A stretch of DNA of 64,000 nt from an uncultured Oscillospiraceae bacterium. Lineage in GTDB: Bacteria; Bacillota; Clostridia; Oscillospirales; Ruminococcaceae. The position numbers and the translations under genes were made by a program. The stretch lies in contig CAJUPO010000002.1 in the NCBI GenBank assembly GCA_910588145.1, positions 1 through 64,000 on the forward strand. Direction: 5' to 3'. The notes under the pieces are model-generated. The model worked only from the letters and a program-made list of their open reading frames with translations. It ran no database searches and was not told the DNA's origin. Each line of letters starts with the position of its first letter. Positions within the stretch are counted from its first letter, which is position 1. Positions 43,088 through 50,973 of the stretch are shown piece after piece.

Positions 43088-43249
43088 AGGGGACGCTTTC
43101 ACTTGCAAAGCGTCCCCTCTTTAGAAACAGTCCGCTGGACTGTTTCTAATTCACCCCTTGAAAAGCGCTTTAAAGGCGTGTATTTCGTCGTCTGCGAACG
43201 ACGACCAAGGCTCTGCCTTTGGAAACCGCAAGCCTTTGAAAAGGCTTGA
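43088..43249. repeat. Cluster of intergenic hairpins (REP-like element)
   Basis: Downstream of serA are several inverted repeats in 160 bases: AGGGGACGCTTT/AAAGCGTCCCCT (43088-43118), a 13-bp stem TTAGAAACAGTCC/GGACTGTTTCTAA (43121-43149), TCGTCGT/ACGACGA (43185-43204), CCAAGGC/GCCTTTGG (43205-43222) and CAAGCCTTT/AAAGGCTTG (43229-43248). None has a long T run. The GC-rich composition differs from the AT-rich spacers nearby. It looks like a dispersed palindromic repeat; no second copy is visible in this window. Confidence 0.65.
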
Positions 43250-43265
43250 CCGAAACTTTTATATA

Positions 43266-43300
43266 AAAAACTGCTTCCGTATTTTTGGAAGCAGTTTTAT
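43266..43300 (-). terminator. Rho-independent terminator of the lipoprotein gene
   Basis: AAAACTGCTTCC/GGAAGCAGTTTT with an 8-base loop; T tail on the minus strand. Confidence 0.85.
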
Positions 43301-43301
43301 T

Positions 43302-43787
43302 TTATTTCTTTTTAAACTGATATTCATTCATTGTATCAATTTTATAAATGTTCAGTGTTTCATAATCGGGACGATAGTACCCATAATAAGTAAATGAAAC
43401 AGGTTCTTCAAGAGTGTTTTCGCCGTCAGTGATTCGCTGGTCATTGTTGAGAATCAGAACATAATACTCGTCCAGTGAAACTGAAAATTGTGTAAGAGTG
43501 CTTTTCTGACCGTTCTCATCAAGACCGTATTCTTTCGAAAGATAGTTTATTGCGTCTTGTCCCGCCATAACTTCGTATGTTCCGACGTAATAATTATCCT
43601 CACGGTTTGCAGAGCTCTTGAACCACTTGAATGTATTGTCATCATATAGGGCAAGCATTGTGCCGTCAGAGGATTCCCACTTGTTTCCGCTGAGATAGTC
43701 GCCGTTTTTTTCTGCTTCACTTTCGCAGGCAGTTATTGTTATCATGAATATAACGCATAGAAAACACGATAAAACTTTTTTTAGCAT
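43302..43787 (-). CDS. Small lipoprotein, function unknown
   Basis: This 161-residue protein has a lipoprotein signal peptide with lipobox TITAC (Cys21). The mature part, GNKWESSDGTMLALYDDNTF with YYVGTYEVMAGQDAINYL, reads like a small beta-barrel (lipocalin-like) domain found in many uncharacterised clostridial lipoproteins. It is a single gene with a terminator. Its role is unknown. Confidence 0.7.
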   Translation of the reverse strand: MLKKVLSCFLCVIFMITITACESEAEKNGDYLSGNKWESSDGTMLALYDDNTFKWFKSSANREDNYYVGTYEVMAGQDAINYLSKEYGLDENGQKSTLTQFSVSLDEYYVLILNNDQRITDGENTLEEPVSFTYYGYYRPDYETLNIYKIDTMNEYQFKKK

Positions 43788-43854
43788 AAAAACTCCTTCT
43801 GCCGCAAAAAGGGAAATGCTTACAGCGGCGTTAATTAAATTTATCCGAATGCAA

Positions 43855-43884
43855 AAACAGCGCTGAACAAATGTTCAACGCTGA
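43855..43884 (-). terminator. Rho-independent terminator of tRNA-Pro
   Basis: On the minus strand CAGCGTTGAACA and TTCAGCGCTG pair, followed by TTTTTGC. Confidence 0.8.
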
Positions 43885-43961
43885 TGGTCGAGGTGACGGG
43901 ACTTGAACCCACGGCCTCTGCGTCCCGAACGCAGCGCTCTACCAAACTGAGCCACACCTCG
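43885..43961 (-). tRNA. tRNA-Pro (CGG)
   Basis: A 77-base cloverleaf with acceptor CGAGGTG/CACCTCG, anticodon stem CTGCG/CGCAG with loop TTCGGGA, and encoded CCA. Confidence 0.95.
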
Positions 43962-44210
43962 GAAAACTACTTTAATATTATACATTATGATTTTATCTTT
44001 GTCAATACCCTTTTAAGAAATCTTTAATATACAGGTATTTCGCTGAAAAATTAAGTACAATGTCAAACTGAGCGTGTACGGAATACACTAATAACAGGAG
44101 GAGAAATTCTTTTATTGAAGTGAATTGAATCACAAAAAACAGGCAATGATAAATACATATGAGTTTCATCCGTCAGCCGGATAAAAAATGAGTCTTAGGA
44201 GTGCGTAATC

Positions 44211-44555
44211 ATGTCAGTAAAAAGAGGAGAAATTTATTATGCTGATCTCAGTCCTGTTGTCGGGTCTGAGCAGGGAGGAATCAGACCGGTACTTATCGTT
44301 CAGAATGATGTCGGAAACAGACACAGTCCGACAGTGATTGCCGCTGCAATTACGAGTCAGAAAGAAAAGGCAAAGCTGCCTACGCATATTGAATTAAATG
44401 CGTCAGGATGCGGTCTTGCAAGGGACAGCGTGGTTTTATTGGAACAGATAAGAACCATTGACAAAAAGCGTCTTAAAGAGCGTATGGGTGAGATAAATAA
44501 CGGAGATATGGATCGTGTAAATAATGCTCTGTCAATAAGCTTCGGACTTTCCTGA
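44211..44555 (+). CDS. MazF/PemK-family endoribonuclease toxin (orphan)
   Basis: This 114-residue protein is close to the EndoA/NdoA toxins of Firmicutes: VKRGEIYYADLSPVVGSEQG, GIRPVLIVQNDVGN and TVIAAAITSQ contain the conserved Arg, Gln and Thr used in mRNA cleavage. No antitoxin gene lies directly upstream: the 250 bases before it hold only a 12-codon frame without a suitable site. In B. subtilis ndoA follows ndoAI. The antitoxin may be elsewhere or absent. Confidence 0.88.
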   Translation: MSVKRGEIYYADLSPVVGSEQGGIRPVLIVQNDVGNRHSPTVIAAAITSQKEKAKLPTHIELNASGCGLARDSVVLLEQIRTIDKKRLKERMGEINNGDMDRVNNALSISFGLS

Positions 44556-44561
44556 AAAAAT

Positions 44562-44592
44562 AAAGCGGTACTTAAAGTACCGCTTTTGTGGT
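44562..44592 (+). terminator. Bidirectional Rho-independent terminator
   Basis: AAAGCGGTACTT/AAGTACCGCTTT between convergent genes, with T-rich and A-rich flanks. Confidence 0.85.
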
Positions 44593-44593
44593 T

Positions 44594-45394
44594 TTATTCC
44601 TTGTAAGCAGAGTCGATTCCCAGATATTCTTCAAGGCAAAGACCGCTTTCATAGACGGCAGCTGCCTTGTCAACGCCTATATATCGGATATGCCATGGTT
44701 CATACTGGTAACCTGTTATTTCCTCTTTTCCTTTGGGATACCTGATTATAAAGCCGTATTTATGGCAGTTTGCAGATACCCAGTCGCTTTCCGGCGTATA
44801 GCCGAAGGAATCGTCGATAGAGTTCAAATCGAATGCCAATCCGGTTTGATGATCGGAAAAGCCCGGACGTGACGAATAAGTATCAGCGGCTTCCTGACCG
44901 TCGGTATCGCAGTAGTTCTGGTAGATTCTTTCCTGATCCTCATATGACCTGTAAGAGGAGGATATATAAATATTCAGCCCTTCGTCAGATGCGTCAGCCT
45001 GCATTTCGTAAAATGCATCAAGAGCCTCACTGCTTTCTCCCGGATCATAGTCGGAGGGGAGAGAGTAGCTTTTATTGGCAATTAGGATACCGTCTATATA
45101 AGTCATTCCGTTTTTATTTTCGATTGCAAACCTTGCTTCCTCCGTAGTGGGTTCTGTGTCCTGTTCCGGTTCGGACGCAGTATCGCCGGAGGTGTTCTCA
45201 GCAGAAGCAGCCTCAGTCTGGGAATAGGCAGAGGAATCAGCCGGAGAGCTGTTGTTTTCAATATCGTCAGCGTCTGAGAGGATAAAGTAAATTATCCAGA
45301 CGATCAATGCGATTATTACAGCTGCAATACAGATCAAAAGCGCTGTTTGACGTTTTTCATACTTGTTCATTTTCCTATATTTTTTCTTTTTCAT
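44594..45394 (-). CDS. D,D-carboxypeptidase of the VanY family
   Basis: This 266-residue membrane-anchored protein has a basic N-terminus, one membrane helix (about residues 15-40), an acidic Ser/Thr/Glu-rich linker and a C-terminal VanY zinc peptidase domain: SSYRSYEDQERIYQNYC, RPGFSDHQTGLAFDL (zinc His and Asp) and YEPWHIRYIG (zinc His). It trims the terminal D-Ala of peptidoglycan stems. No vanR/vanS or van cluster is nearby, so it is a housekeeping wall enzyme. ATG 45394 has GGGAG upstream. Confidence 0.88.
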   Translation of the reverse strand: MKKKKYRKMNKYEKRQTALLICIAAVIIALIVWIIYFILSDADDIENNSSPADSSAYSQTEAASAENTSGDTASEPEQDTEPTTEEARFAIENKNGMTYIDGILIANKSYSLPSDYDPGESSEALDAFYEMQADASDEGLNIYISSSYRSYEDQERIYQNYCDTDGQEAADTYSSRPGFSDHQTGLAFDLNSIDDSFGYTPESDWVSANCHKYGFIIRYPKGKEEITGYQYEPWHIRYIGVDKAAAVYESGLCLEEYLGIDSAYKE

Positions 45395-45640
45395 TTTGTT
45401 TCTCCCGAATATCTTTTTAATCTTTCTTTTTATTAAATATATATTAAATATAGCATAATAGATAAAAAAAGTCAATGTATTTCTAACTTTAAATCATAAA
45501 AAGCTATTGCCAAAATATTAAAAATAGGTTATAATAATTATAGAATATATTGTTACATTGCCACAAAATGCCGTATGATTTTAAGTAAATTGTATACGCT
45601 TTGTATAATGTGACGGAAGATTAAGTAAGGGAGCGATTTT

Positions 45641-48304
45641 ATGAGAATCAGAACAAAAATCATTTCAGTAATGTCAGCCCTGACTCTCGCCCTGACTGCT
45701 TCGGCGGCGGGTCTTTGCGGTGTGTTCTCAACTGCGGTTGCAGAATCAGCGGACATTTCTGAATCAATGGAATGGGGTGCGGTTAAAATCGGCGGCGGCG
45801 GTTTCGTTTCCGGCATTATTACCGGAAAGAACGAAATGTATGCAAGAACCGACGTAGGCGGCGCTTATAAGTACAACTACGAAACTGAAAGCTGGGATCA
45901 GCTTCTTGGATTCCTCAACGAAGCGGACAAGGGCTTCCTCAGTGTTGACGCAATGGCAATTGATCCGAATGATGACGATACAGTTTATATGCTTTGCGGC
46001 TGCGCATATTTCTCAGACGCAAGAACTGCAATTTTCCGTACAAGAGACGGCGGAAAAACTTTTGACCAGATTGATGTAACAGATATGATTCAGGTTCACG
46101 GCAACGGCGACGGACGTCACAATGGTGAATCCATTGCAGTAGACCCTGATAATCCGGACATTATTTACTGCGGCGGTGACGTAGCGTCAGGGGATTCAGC
46201 TCTTATCTGGTCTCAGGACGGCGGCGACACTTGGGAACCAGTAAAGGGTTATGATAAGCTCGGCTATTATGAAAATTCAATTAACTGGCCTACATGGGAC
46301 GAAAATCATTTTGTAAGAGCAGTAGGTTCAGGCGCATACAATACTCAAAACGGCGTATCTACAATTGCTATTAAGGACGGCAAGGTATATGTAGGTACAT
46401 CTGCAACCGGTTCTGCAAACGTAGTAGTTGCAGATGTCGGCAGCGATGACTTTAAGGAACTGAGCAGTGAACTTCCAACAGGAGCATATCCTTCAAGAAT
46501 CAATCAGGATTCAGCTGGAAATCTTCTGATAACATACGTAGGCGGCCTTGCATTCAGCGGAACAGGCGGAGGCGCTTACAAGTACAATACTGAAACAGGA
46601 GTTTTAACAGATATTTCACCTACATCAAACAGCTTCGGCGGAGTATACGCAGATCCTGCGGACCCGAACAAGCTTCTTGCAACAACCTGCGGCGTTTGGT
46701 CTGCACAGCTCTGGTCTGATCATGACTGGGAAGATGAAAAGGTATGCTACGGCGACTGGTTCTATCGTTCTTCAGACGGCGGCGCTACATGGGAACCTAT
46801 CGTTCCGGGTCAGGCAAAACACTGGAATGGTCCTCTTCAGGCTGATTACCTCCAGGACGGAGGCTATGAATGGATCCGCAATAAGGCTATTCACTGGGTT
46901 GGAGCAATTGTACTTGACCCAAGAGACAGCGACAGAACATTTGTAACTTCCGGCAACGGCGTATTTGCCTGCGATAATACCTGGGATGAGCTTCCTCAGT
47001 TTTATTTCCATCCGGACGGTATCGAAGAAGTTGTTGCCCTTGATATGGTAAGCGTTCCGGGCGGTTCAGCTTTTTCAGCAATCGGTGACTATGACGGATT
47101 TGAACACTCTTCCGTTAAAGAAATCGGAAGACAGTATGTACCGAATATAGGTTCTACAAGCGCAATTGCATATTGTCCGCAGAACCCTGACGTAATGGTT
47201 CGTGTTGCAGAGCATAATAATGACGTTGCTTCAGGACTTTATTCAACTGACGGCGGCGTTACATGGACTAAAATGACTGCGGCAGAAGGCGGCAAGGCTG
47301 CAATTACACAGCTTGACGACGACACATACAGAATATTTGTTTCTGCAAAGGGCGGCGGCTCTTATTCAGATGACTTTGGAGAGACATGGAACAGCTTGAG
47401 CCTAAGCGGTCTTTACTATGATATGAGACCATATTTCTTTGTTGATCCGGAAGATGCTTCCATTGTTTACGCATACGGCTACAGTCAGGCAGCAAATCAG
47501 TGGGATACAACTCCGACAGAATATAAGCTTTATGTAAGTACTGACTACGGCAAGACATTCTCTGCTCCTAAGAGCGTGTGCGATTATGATTACTGCGACG
47601 CAGCAACAAGAATAGCTTATCTCGGAAACGGCGATGTAGTTCTTGCCGGCGGCTGGTATGGTCTTTACAGCGTAACAGACAAGGGCAGCAGCATTGAAAA
47701 GCTTGATGTATTCTACTGTAAGACAGTAGGCTACGGCGCTCCTGAAAAGGAAGGCGATCCTAATACGCTTTATATGTACGGAAAGCCTGCTGAAGACAGC
47801 GTTGAAGGTATTTATCGTTCACAGGACGGCGGTAAAACATGGGTATGCATAAACACTAAGGACCTTTACGGCGGTACAGGCAACGGAAACTTCCTCGTTG
47901 GCGATATGAATGAATTCGGCAAGGTTTATATGTCAACTGTTGGCTGCGGTATTATTTACGGTCAGCTTTCAACAGGCGAAAAACCAGTAGTTACAACAAC
48001 AACAACAAATTATGTGACAACAAGCGTTTCAACTACAGTAGTATCTTGTGATATTGAGGATATATTACCGAGTATGATAAAGTATGGCGATGTTGATGAA
48101 AACGGTACTGTTGAAGTAAACGACGTAGTTGCACTTAGTATGTATCTGCTTGACAAGGAAGCAAATACTCCTGGTCTAACCCGATTGGGTCTTGCAAATG
48201 CAGATGTAGAAAAGGATAAAATAATTGATATTTCAGACAGCGCTAAATTGATAAACTATCTGGCTGAGCTTATTCCGGAAGAAGATCTCGGAAAAGCATC
48301 ATAA
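45641..48304 (+). CDS. GH74 xyloglucanase with type I dockerin
   Basis: This 887-residue secreted enzyme has a signal peptide (residues 1-35), then a GH74 double seven-bladed propeller with BNR repeats (DGGKTF, DGGDTWEPV, DGGATWEPI, DGGVTWTKM, DGGKTWVCI). Likely catalytic acids are Asp71 in ARTDVGGAY and the Asp in IGDYDGFEH (about 483), matching D70/D480 of C. thermocellum Xgh74A. A Thr-rich linker (about 785-800) leads to a dockerin with GDVDENGTVEVNDVVALS and NADVEKDKIIDISDSAKL. It cleaves xyloglucan as part of a cellulosome. It is monocistronic. Confidence 0.95.
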   Translation: MRIRTKIISVMSALTLALTASAAGLCGVFSTAVAESADISESMEWGAVKIGGGGFVSGIITGKNEMYARTDVGGAYKYNYETESWDQLLGFLNEADKGFLSVDAMAIDPNDDDTVYMLCGCAYFSDARTAIFRTRDGGKTFDQIDVTDMIQVHGNGDGRHNGESIAVDPDNPDIIYCGGDVASGDSALIWSQDGGDTWEPVKGYDKLGYYENSINWPTWDENHFVRAVGSGAYNTQNGVSTIAIKDGKVYVGTSATGSANVVVADVGSDDFKELSSELPTGAYPSRINQDSAGNLLITYVGGLAFSGTGGGAYKYNTETGVLTDISPTSNSFGGVYADPADPNKLLATTCGVWSAQLWSDHDWEDEKVCYGDWFYRSSDGGATWEPIVPGQAKHWNGPLQADYLQDGGYEWIRNKAIHWVGAIVLDPRDSDRTFVTSGNGVFACDNTWDELPQFYFHPDGIEEVVALDMVSVPGGSAFSAIGDYDGFEHSSVKEIGRQYVPNIGSTSAIAYCPQNPDVMVRVAEHNNDVASGLYSTDGGVTWTKMTAAEGGKAAITQLDDDTYRIFVSAKGGGSYSDDFGETWNSLSLSGLYYDMRPYFFVDPEDASIVYAYGYSQAANQWDTTPTEYKLYVSTDYGKTFSAPKSVCDYDYCDAATRIAYLGNGDVVLAGGWYGLYSVTDKGSSIEKLDVFYCKTVGYGAPEKEGDPNTLYMYGKPAEDSVEGIYRSQDGGKTWVCINTKDLYGGTGNGNFLVGDMNEFGKVYMSTVGCGIIYGQLSTGEKPVVTTTTTNYVTTSVSTTVVSCDIEDILPSMIKYGDVDENGTVEVNDVVALSMYLLDKEANTPGLTRLGLANADVEKDKIIDISDSAKLINYLAELIPEEDLGKAS

Positions 48305-48328
48305 TATTTAATTGAATAATATAAGTTT

Positions 48329-48365
48329 TATCCCTCGGTTTTCACCGGGGGATACTTGTTTTTAT
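48329..48365 (+). terminator. Rho-independent terminator
   Basis: TATCCCTCGG/CCGGGGGATA with a 6-base loop, followed by CTTGTTTTTA. Confidence 0.8.
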
Positions 48366-48407
48366 GGGTTAAAATTTAACAAGTTGTTTTTTATTATGCA
48401 AAATATG

Positions 48408-48436
48408 TTGAAATATTCTTTTGAATGTGATATAAT
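48408..48436 (+). promoter_or_regulatory. ilvB operon promoter
   Basis: TTGAAA (48408-48413) and TATAAT (48431-48436) are 17 bases apart, giving a leader of about 225 bases before ilvB. Confidence 0.8.
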
Positions 48437-48442
48437 AAAAGT

Positions 48443-48669
48443 CAAAAGCTAATGCTTACTGCATAATTATTGATTTTTATGTGCAGAATCGGCAGTTAAA
48501 GCTTTGATAAAAATATACTTGCAAGGAGGTCCCGGATGAACTGTATATTAAAAAACAGTGTTGAATTTTCCCGCGCTATGCCGGGAGAACCGGCAATTTA
48601 CCGAGTCTGAAGCAATTTAATGAATTAGGCTTCTTATAAAAATAAATTTTTAATATAAAGGATGGAAAT
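48443..48669 (+). promoter_or_regulatory. Structured 5' leader of the ilv operon
   Basis: The roughly 225-base leader contains a first domain in which AAAGCT and AGCTTT (48446-48506) can enclose the hairpin CTGCATAA/TTATGTGCAG. It then has a short ORF (48536-48610) holding two mutually exclusive stems, TTTTCCCG/CGGGAGAA (to 48589) and GCCGG/CCGGC (48580-48594). A last stem, GAAGC/GCTTC (48609-48633), follows. No T-box core motif is present. It is likely regulatory by attenuation or translation coupling. Confidence 0.55.
48536..48610 (+). CDS. 24-residue upstream ORF / leader peptide of ilvB
   Basis: ATG 48536 follows AAGGAGG at 5-6 bases, the strongest ribosome-binding site in the area. The predicted peptide MNCILKNSVEFSRAMPGEPA... 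has 24 residues and ends at TGA 48608-48610, 59 bases before ilvB. It is not rich in Leu, Ile or Val, so it is not a classical attenuator peptide. Its coding sequence overlaps both alternative stems, so ribosome position could select between them. Confidence 0.5.
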   Translation: MNCILKNSVEFSRAMPGEPAIYRV

Positions 48670-50421
48670 ATGAAGATAACAGGCTCACAAATTATAATTG
48701 AAGCCCTGGTTGAACAGGGATGTGACTGCGTTTTCGGTTATCCAGGCGGTCAGGTTATTAATATATACGATGCTCTCTATCAGAATCAGGATCGTATCAA
48801 GCATATAATTACAGCTCATGAACAGGGTGCGTCTCACGCAGCCGACGGTTATGCAAGAGCTACAGGAAAAACAGGCGTTGTTATTGCAACTTCCGGTCCC
48901 GGCGCAACAAATCTTGTAACAGGTATTGCAACGGCTTATCTTGATTCTGTTCCAATGGTTGCCATTACAGGTAATGTACCATGCAGTCTTTTAGGAAGAG
49001 ACAGCTTCCAGGAGGTTGACATCTGCGGAGTGACGCTTCCTATAACAAAGCATAATTTTATAGTTAAAGACGTTAATGAACTTGCGGACACAATAAGAGA
49101 AGCTTTTCTTATTGCGAAATCCGGACGTCCCGGACCTGTTTTAATTGATATTCCTAAGGACGTACAAATCGCTCAGTGCGAATTTGAAAATAAACCGGTT
49201 GCTCCGGCATATGAATTTCCGAAAGCAAGTGATGAAGATATTGAAAAGGCTGCTGAACTTATTTCAAAATCAGAAAAGCCTTATATTTACTGCGGCGGAG
49301 GCATAATTTCCGGCAATGCCAATGAGGAAGTACAGAAACTTGCAGAAATCATTGATTCCCCAATAGGCTGCAGCATGATGGGTGTATCCGCTGTACCGGT
49401 ATCAAATCCGAGATATCTTGGAATGCAGGGAATGCACGGACATTACGCATCTTCAATGGCTCAGGCTGAAGCTGATCTGGTTATTGCAGTAGGCGCAAGA
49501 TTCAGTGACAGAGCAACAGGCAATAAAGCGGTTTATGTAAGAAACTGCAAGATTATACATATTGATGTTGAAGCCGCTGAAATTGATAAGAATATCACAA
49601 GCCAGCTTGGAATCAACGGTGACGTTAAGGAAACGCTTTCCAGAATTATAGAAAAGGTTTCTCCTCAGAAGCACCCTGAATGGTCAGCAGAAATTGAAAA
49701 GCTTAAGGAAACAGAAAAACAGCAGGTAGAAAGCTGTATGAATCCGGCTGAGGGCAAGGACTGCACTCTATGTACAAGTCCATGCAGCCATTCTGGTATA
49801 AGTGCAGCTGAAAGACTTAATCCGTTTAAGATAGTTGACGTTATCAGCGAATTTGCAGATAAAGAAACAATAATTGCTACTGATGTAGGTCAGCACCAAA
49901 TGTGGACTGCTCAAAGATATCCTTTTGAAATTCCGAGAACATTTATTTCAAGCGGCGGACTCGGTACAATGGGCTTCGGTATGGGCGCAGCAATCGGCGC
50001 TTATACAGCAACAGGAAAGAAAACAGTACTGGTTACAGGTGACGGAAGCTTCGGAATGAATCTTAACGAGCTTGCGACTGCTGTATCCAACAATGTTCCA
50101 ATGATAATTGTTATCATGAATAACGGTGTACTTGGAATGGTAAGACAGTGGCAGACGCTTTTCTTTGACAAGCATTATTCAAATACTACTCTCGACAGAA
50201 AAACTGATTTTATAAAGCTTGCAGAAGCATTCGGCGCCAAGGGCGTTCGTGTACAGACAGTTTCAGAGCTTGAAGAAGCTGCTAAGAACGCATTCGCTGA
50301 AAATAACGGACCAATCGTTATTGAATGCCTGGTTGACTGCGATGAATTTGTTCTTCCGATGCTTCCTCCCGGTGGTTCAATAGATGATATTATAACAGAA
50401 ATTCACGGAGGTGAGATCTGA
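48670..50421 (+). CDS. ilvB: Acetolactate synthase large subunit
   Basis: This 583-residue TPP enzyme makes acetolactate or acetohydroxybutyrate. The activating Glu is in ITAHEQGASHAADGYARATG, FAD/central-domain residues are in RFSDRATGN, and the TPP-Mg motif is VTGDGSFGMNLNELATAV with MNNGVLGMVRQWQ. An unusual Cys-rich stretch, DCTLCTSPCSH (about residues 363-373), sits between the central and C-terminal domains. Its stop overlaps the ilvN start by one base. Confidence 0.95.
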   Translation: MKITGSQIIIEALVEQGCDCVFGYPGGQVINIYDALYQNQDRIKHIITAHEQGASHAADGYARATGKTGVVIATSGPGATNLVTGIATAYLDSVPMVAITGNVPCSLLGRDSFQEVDICGVTLPITKHNFIVKDVNELADTIREAFLIAKSGRPGPVLIDIPKDVQIAQCEFENKPVAPAYEFPKASDEDIEKAAELISKSEKPYIYCGGGIISGNANEEVQKLAEIIDSPIGCSMMGVSAVPVSNPRYLGMQGMHGHYASSMAQAEADLVIAVGARFSDRATGNKAVYVRNCKIIHIDVEAAEIDKNITSQLGINGDVKETLSRIIEKVSPQKHPEWSAEIEKLKETEKQQVESCMNPAEGKDCTLCTSPCSHSGISAAERLNPFKIVDVISEFADKETIIATDVGQHQMWTAQRYPFEIPRTFISSGGLGTMGFGMGAAIGAYTATGKKTVLVTGDGSFGMNLNELATAVSNNVPMIIVIMNNGVLGMVRQWQTLFFDKHYSNTTLDRKTDFIKLAEAFGAKGVRVQTVSELEEAAKNAFAENNGPIVIECLVDCDEFVLPMLPPGGSIDDIITEIHGGEI

Positions 50422-50918
50422 TGGAAAAATACGTTTTCAGTATACTTGTTTCAAATAAATTCGGCGTGCTGACAAGGGTTTCAAGTATGTTTACAAGAAG
50501 AGGCTTTAATATTGATACGCTGACAGTGGGCGAAACTGAATCTCCCGAATTTTCAAGAATAACAGTTTCCATGATGGGTGATGAATATTCTAAGACCCAG
50601 ATAATAAAGCAGCTTGGCAGACTTCATGATGTAAAGCAGGTTCAGATAATGGAACATGATGAAACTGTAACACGTGAACTGCTTCTCATAAAAATCAAGA
50701 ATGATTCACAGACACGTCAGGATATTATGTCAGCGGTTGATGTTTTCCGTTCAAAGATCGTAGATTACTCACCCGACGCTCTCTGTATTGAAATTACCGG
50801 AGAAAGTTCAAAAATAAACGCTTTTATTGAGCTTGTAAAGCCGTTTGGTATAATGGAGATATGCCGTACAGGTCTTGTAGCTCTTGAAAGAGGCAGCCGC
50901 TGTCTGAGAAACGAATAA
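50421..50918 (+). CDS. ilvN: Acetolactate synthase small (regulatory) subunit
   Basis: This 165-residue protein has an N-terminal ACT domain (FSILVSNKFGVLTRVSSMFT, RRGFNIDTLTVGET) that binds valine for feedback control, and a C-terminal domain that activates IlvB (RSKIVDYSPDALCIEITG). GGAGG precedes the ATG, inside the ilvB end. The size is typical. Confidence 0.95.
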   Translation: MEKYVFSILVSNKFGVLTRVSSMFTRRGFNIDTLTVGETESPEFSRITVSMMGDEYSKTQIIKQLGRLHDVKQVQIMEHDETVTRELLLIKIKNDSQTRQDIMSAVDVFRSKIVDYSPDALCIEITGESSKINAFIELVKPFGIMEICRTGLVALERGSRCLRNE

Positions 50919-50973
50919 TATCAGGCAAAGAGCGCCCATATAAAATTAATTAATATAAAAAGGAGTTTTTATA

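Noticed and set aside
43088..43249. Possible CRISPR-like array from repeated palindromes
   Set aside because: The hairpins differ in sequence and spacing; there is no repeated unit with unique spacers and no cas gene nearby.
44157..44192. Short frame before the MazF-like gene as antitoxin
   Set aside because: Only 12 codons and no ribosome-binding site at a usable distance; far too short for a MazE-type protein.
44594..45394. VanY-type gene as vancomycin resistance determinant
   Set aside because: No vanR, vanS, vanH, ligase or vanX genes are nearby; stand-alone VanY-family peptidases are ordinary wall enzymes.
48443..48669. T-box upstream of ilvB
   Set aside because: No GGTGGNACCGCG-like core and no stem I pattern; the leader ORF and alternative stems suggest another mechanism.
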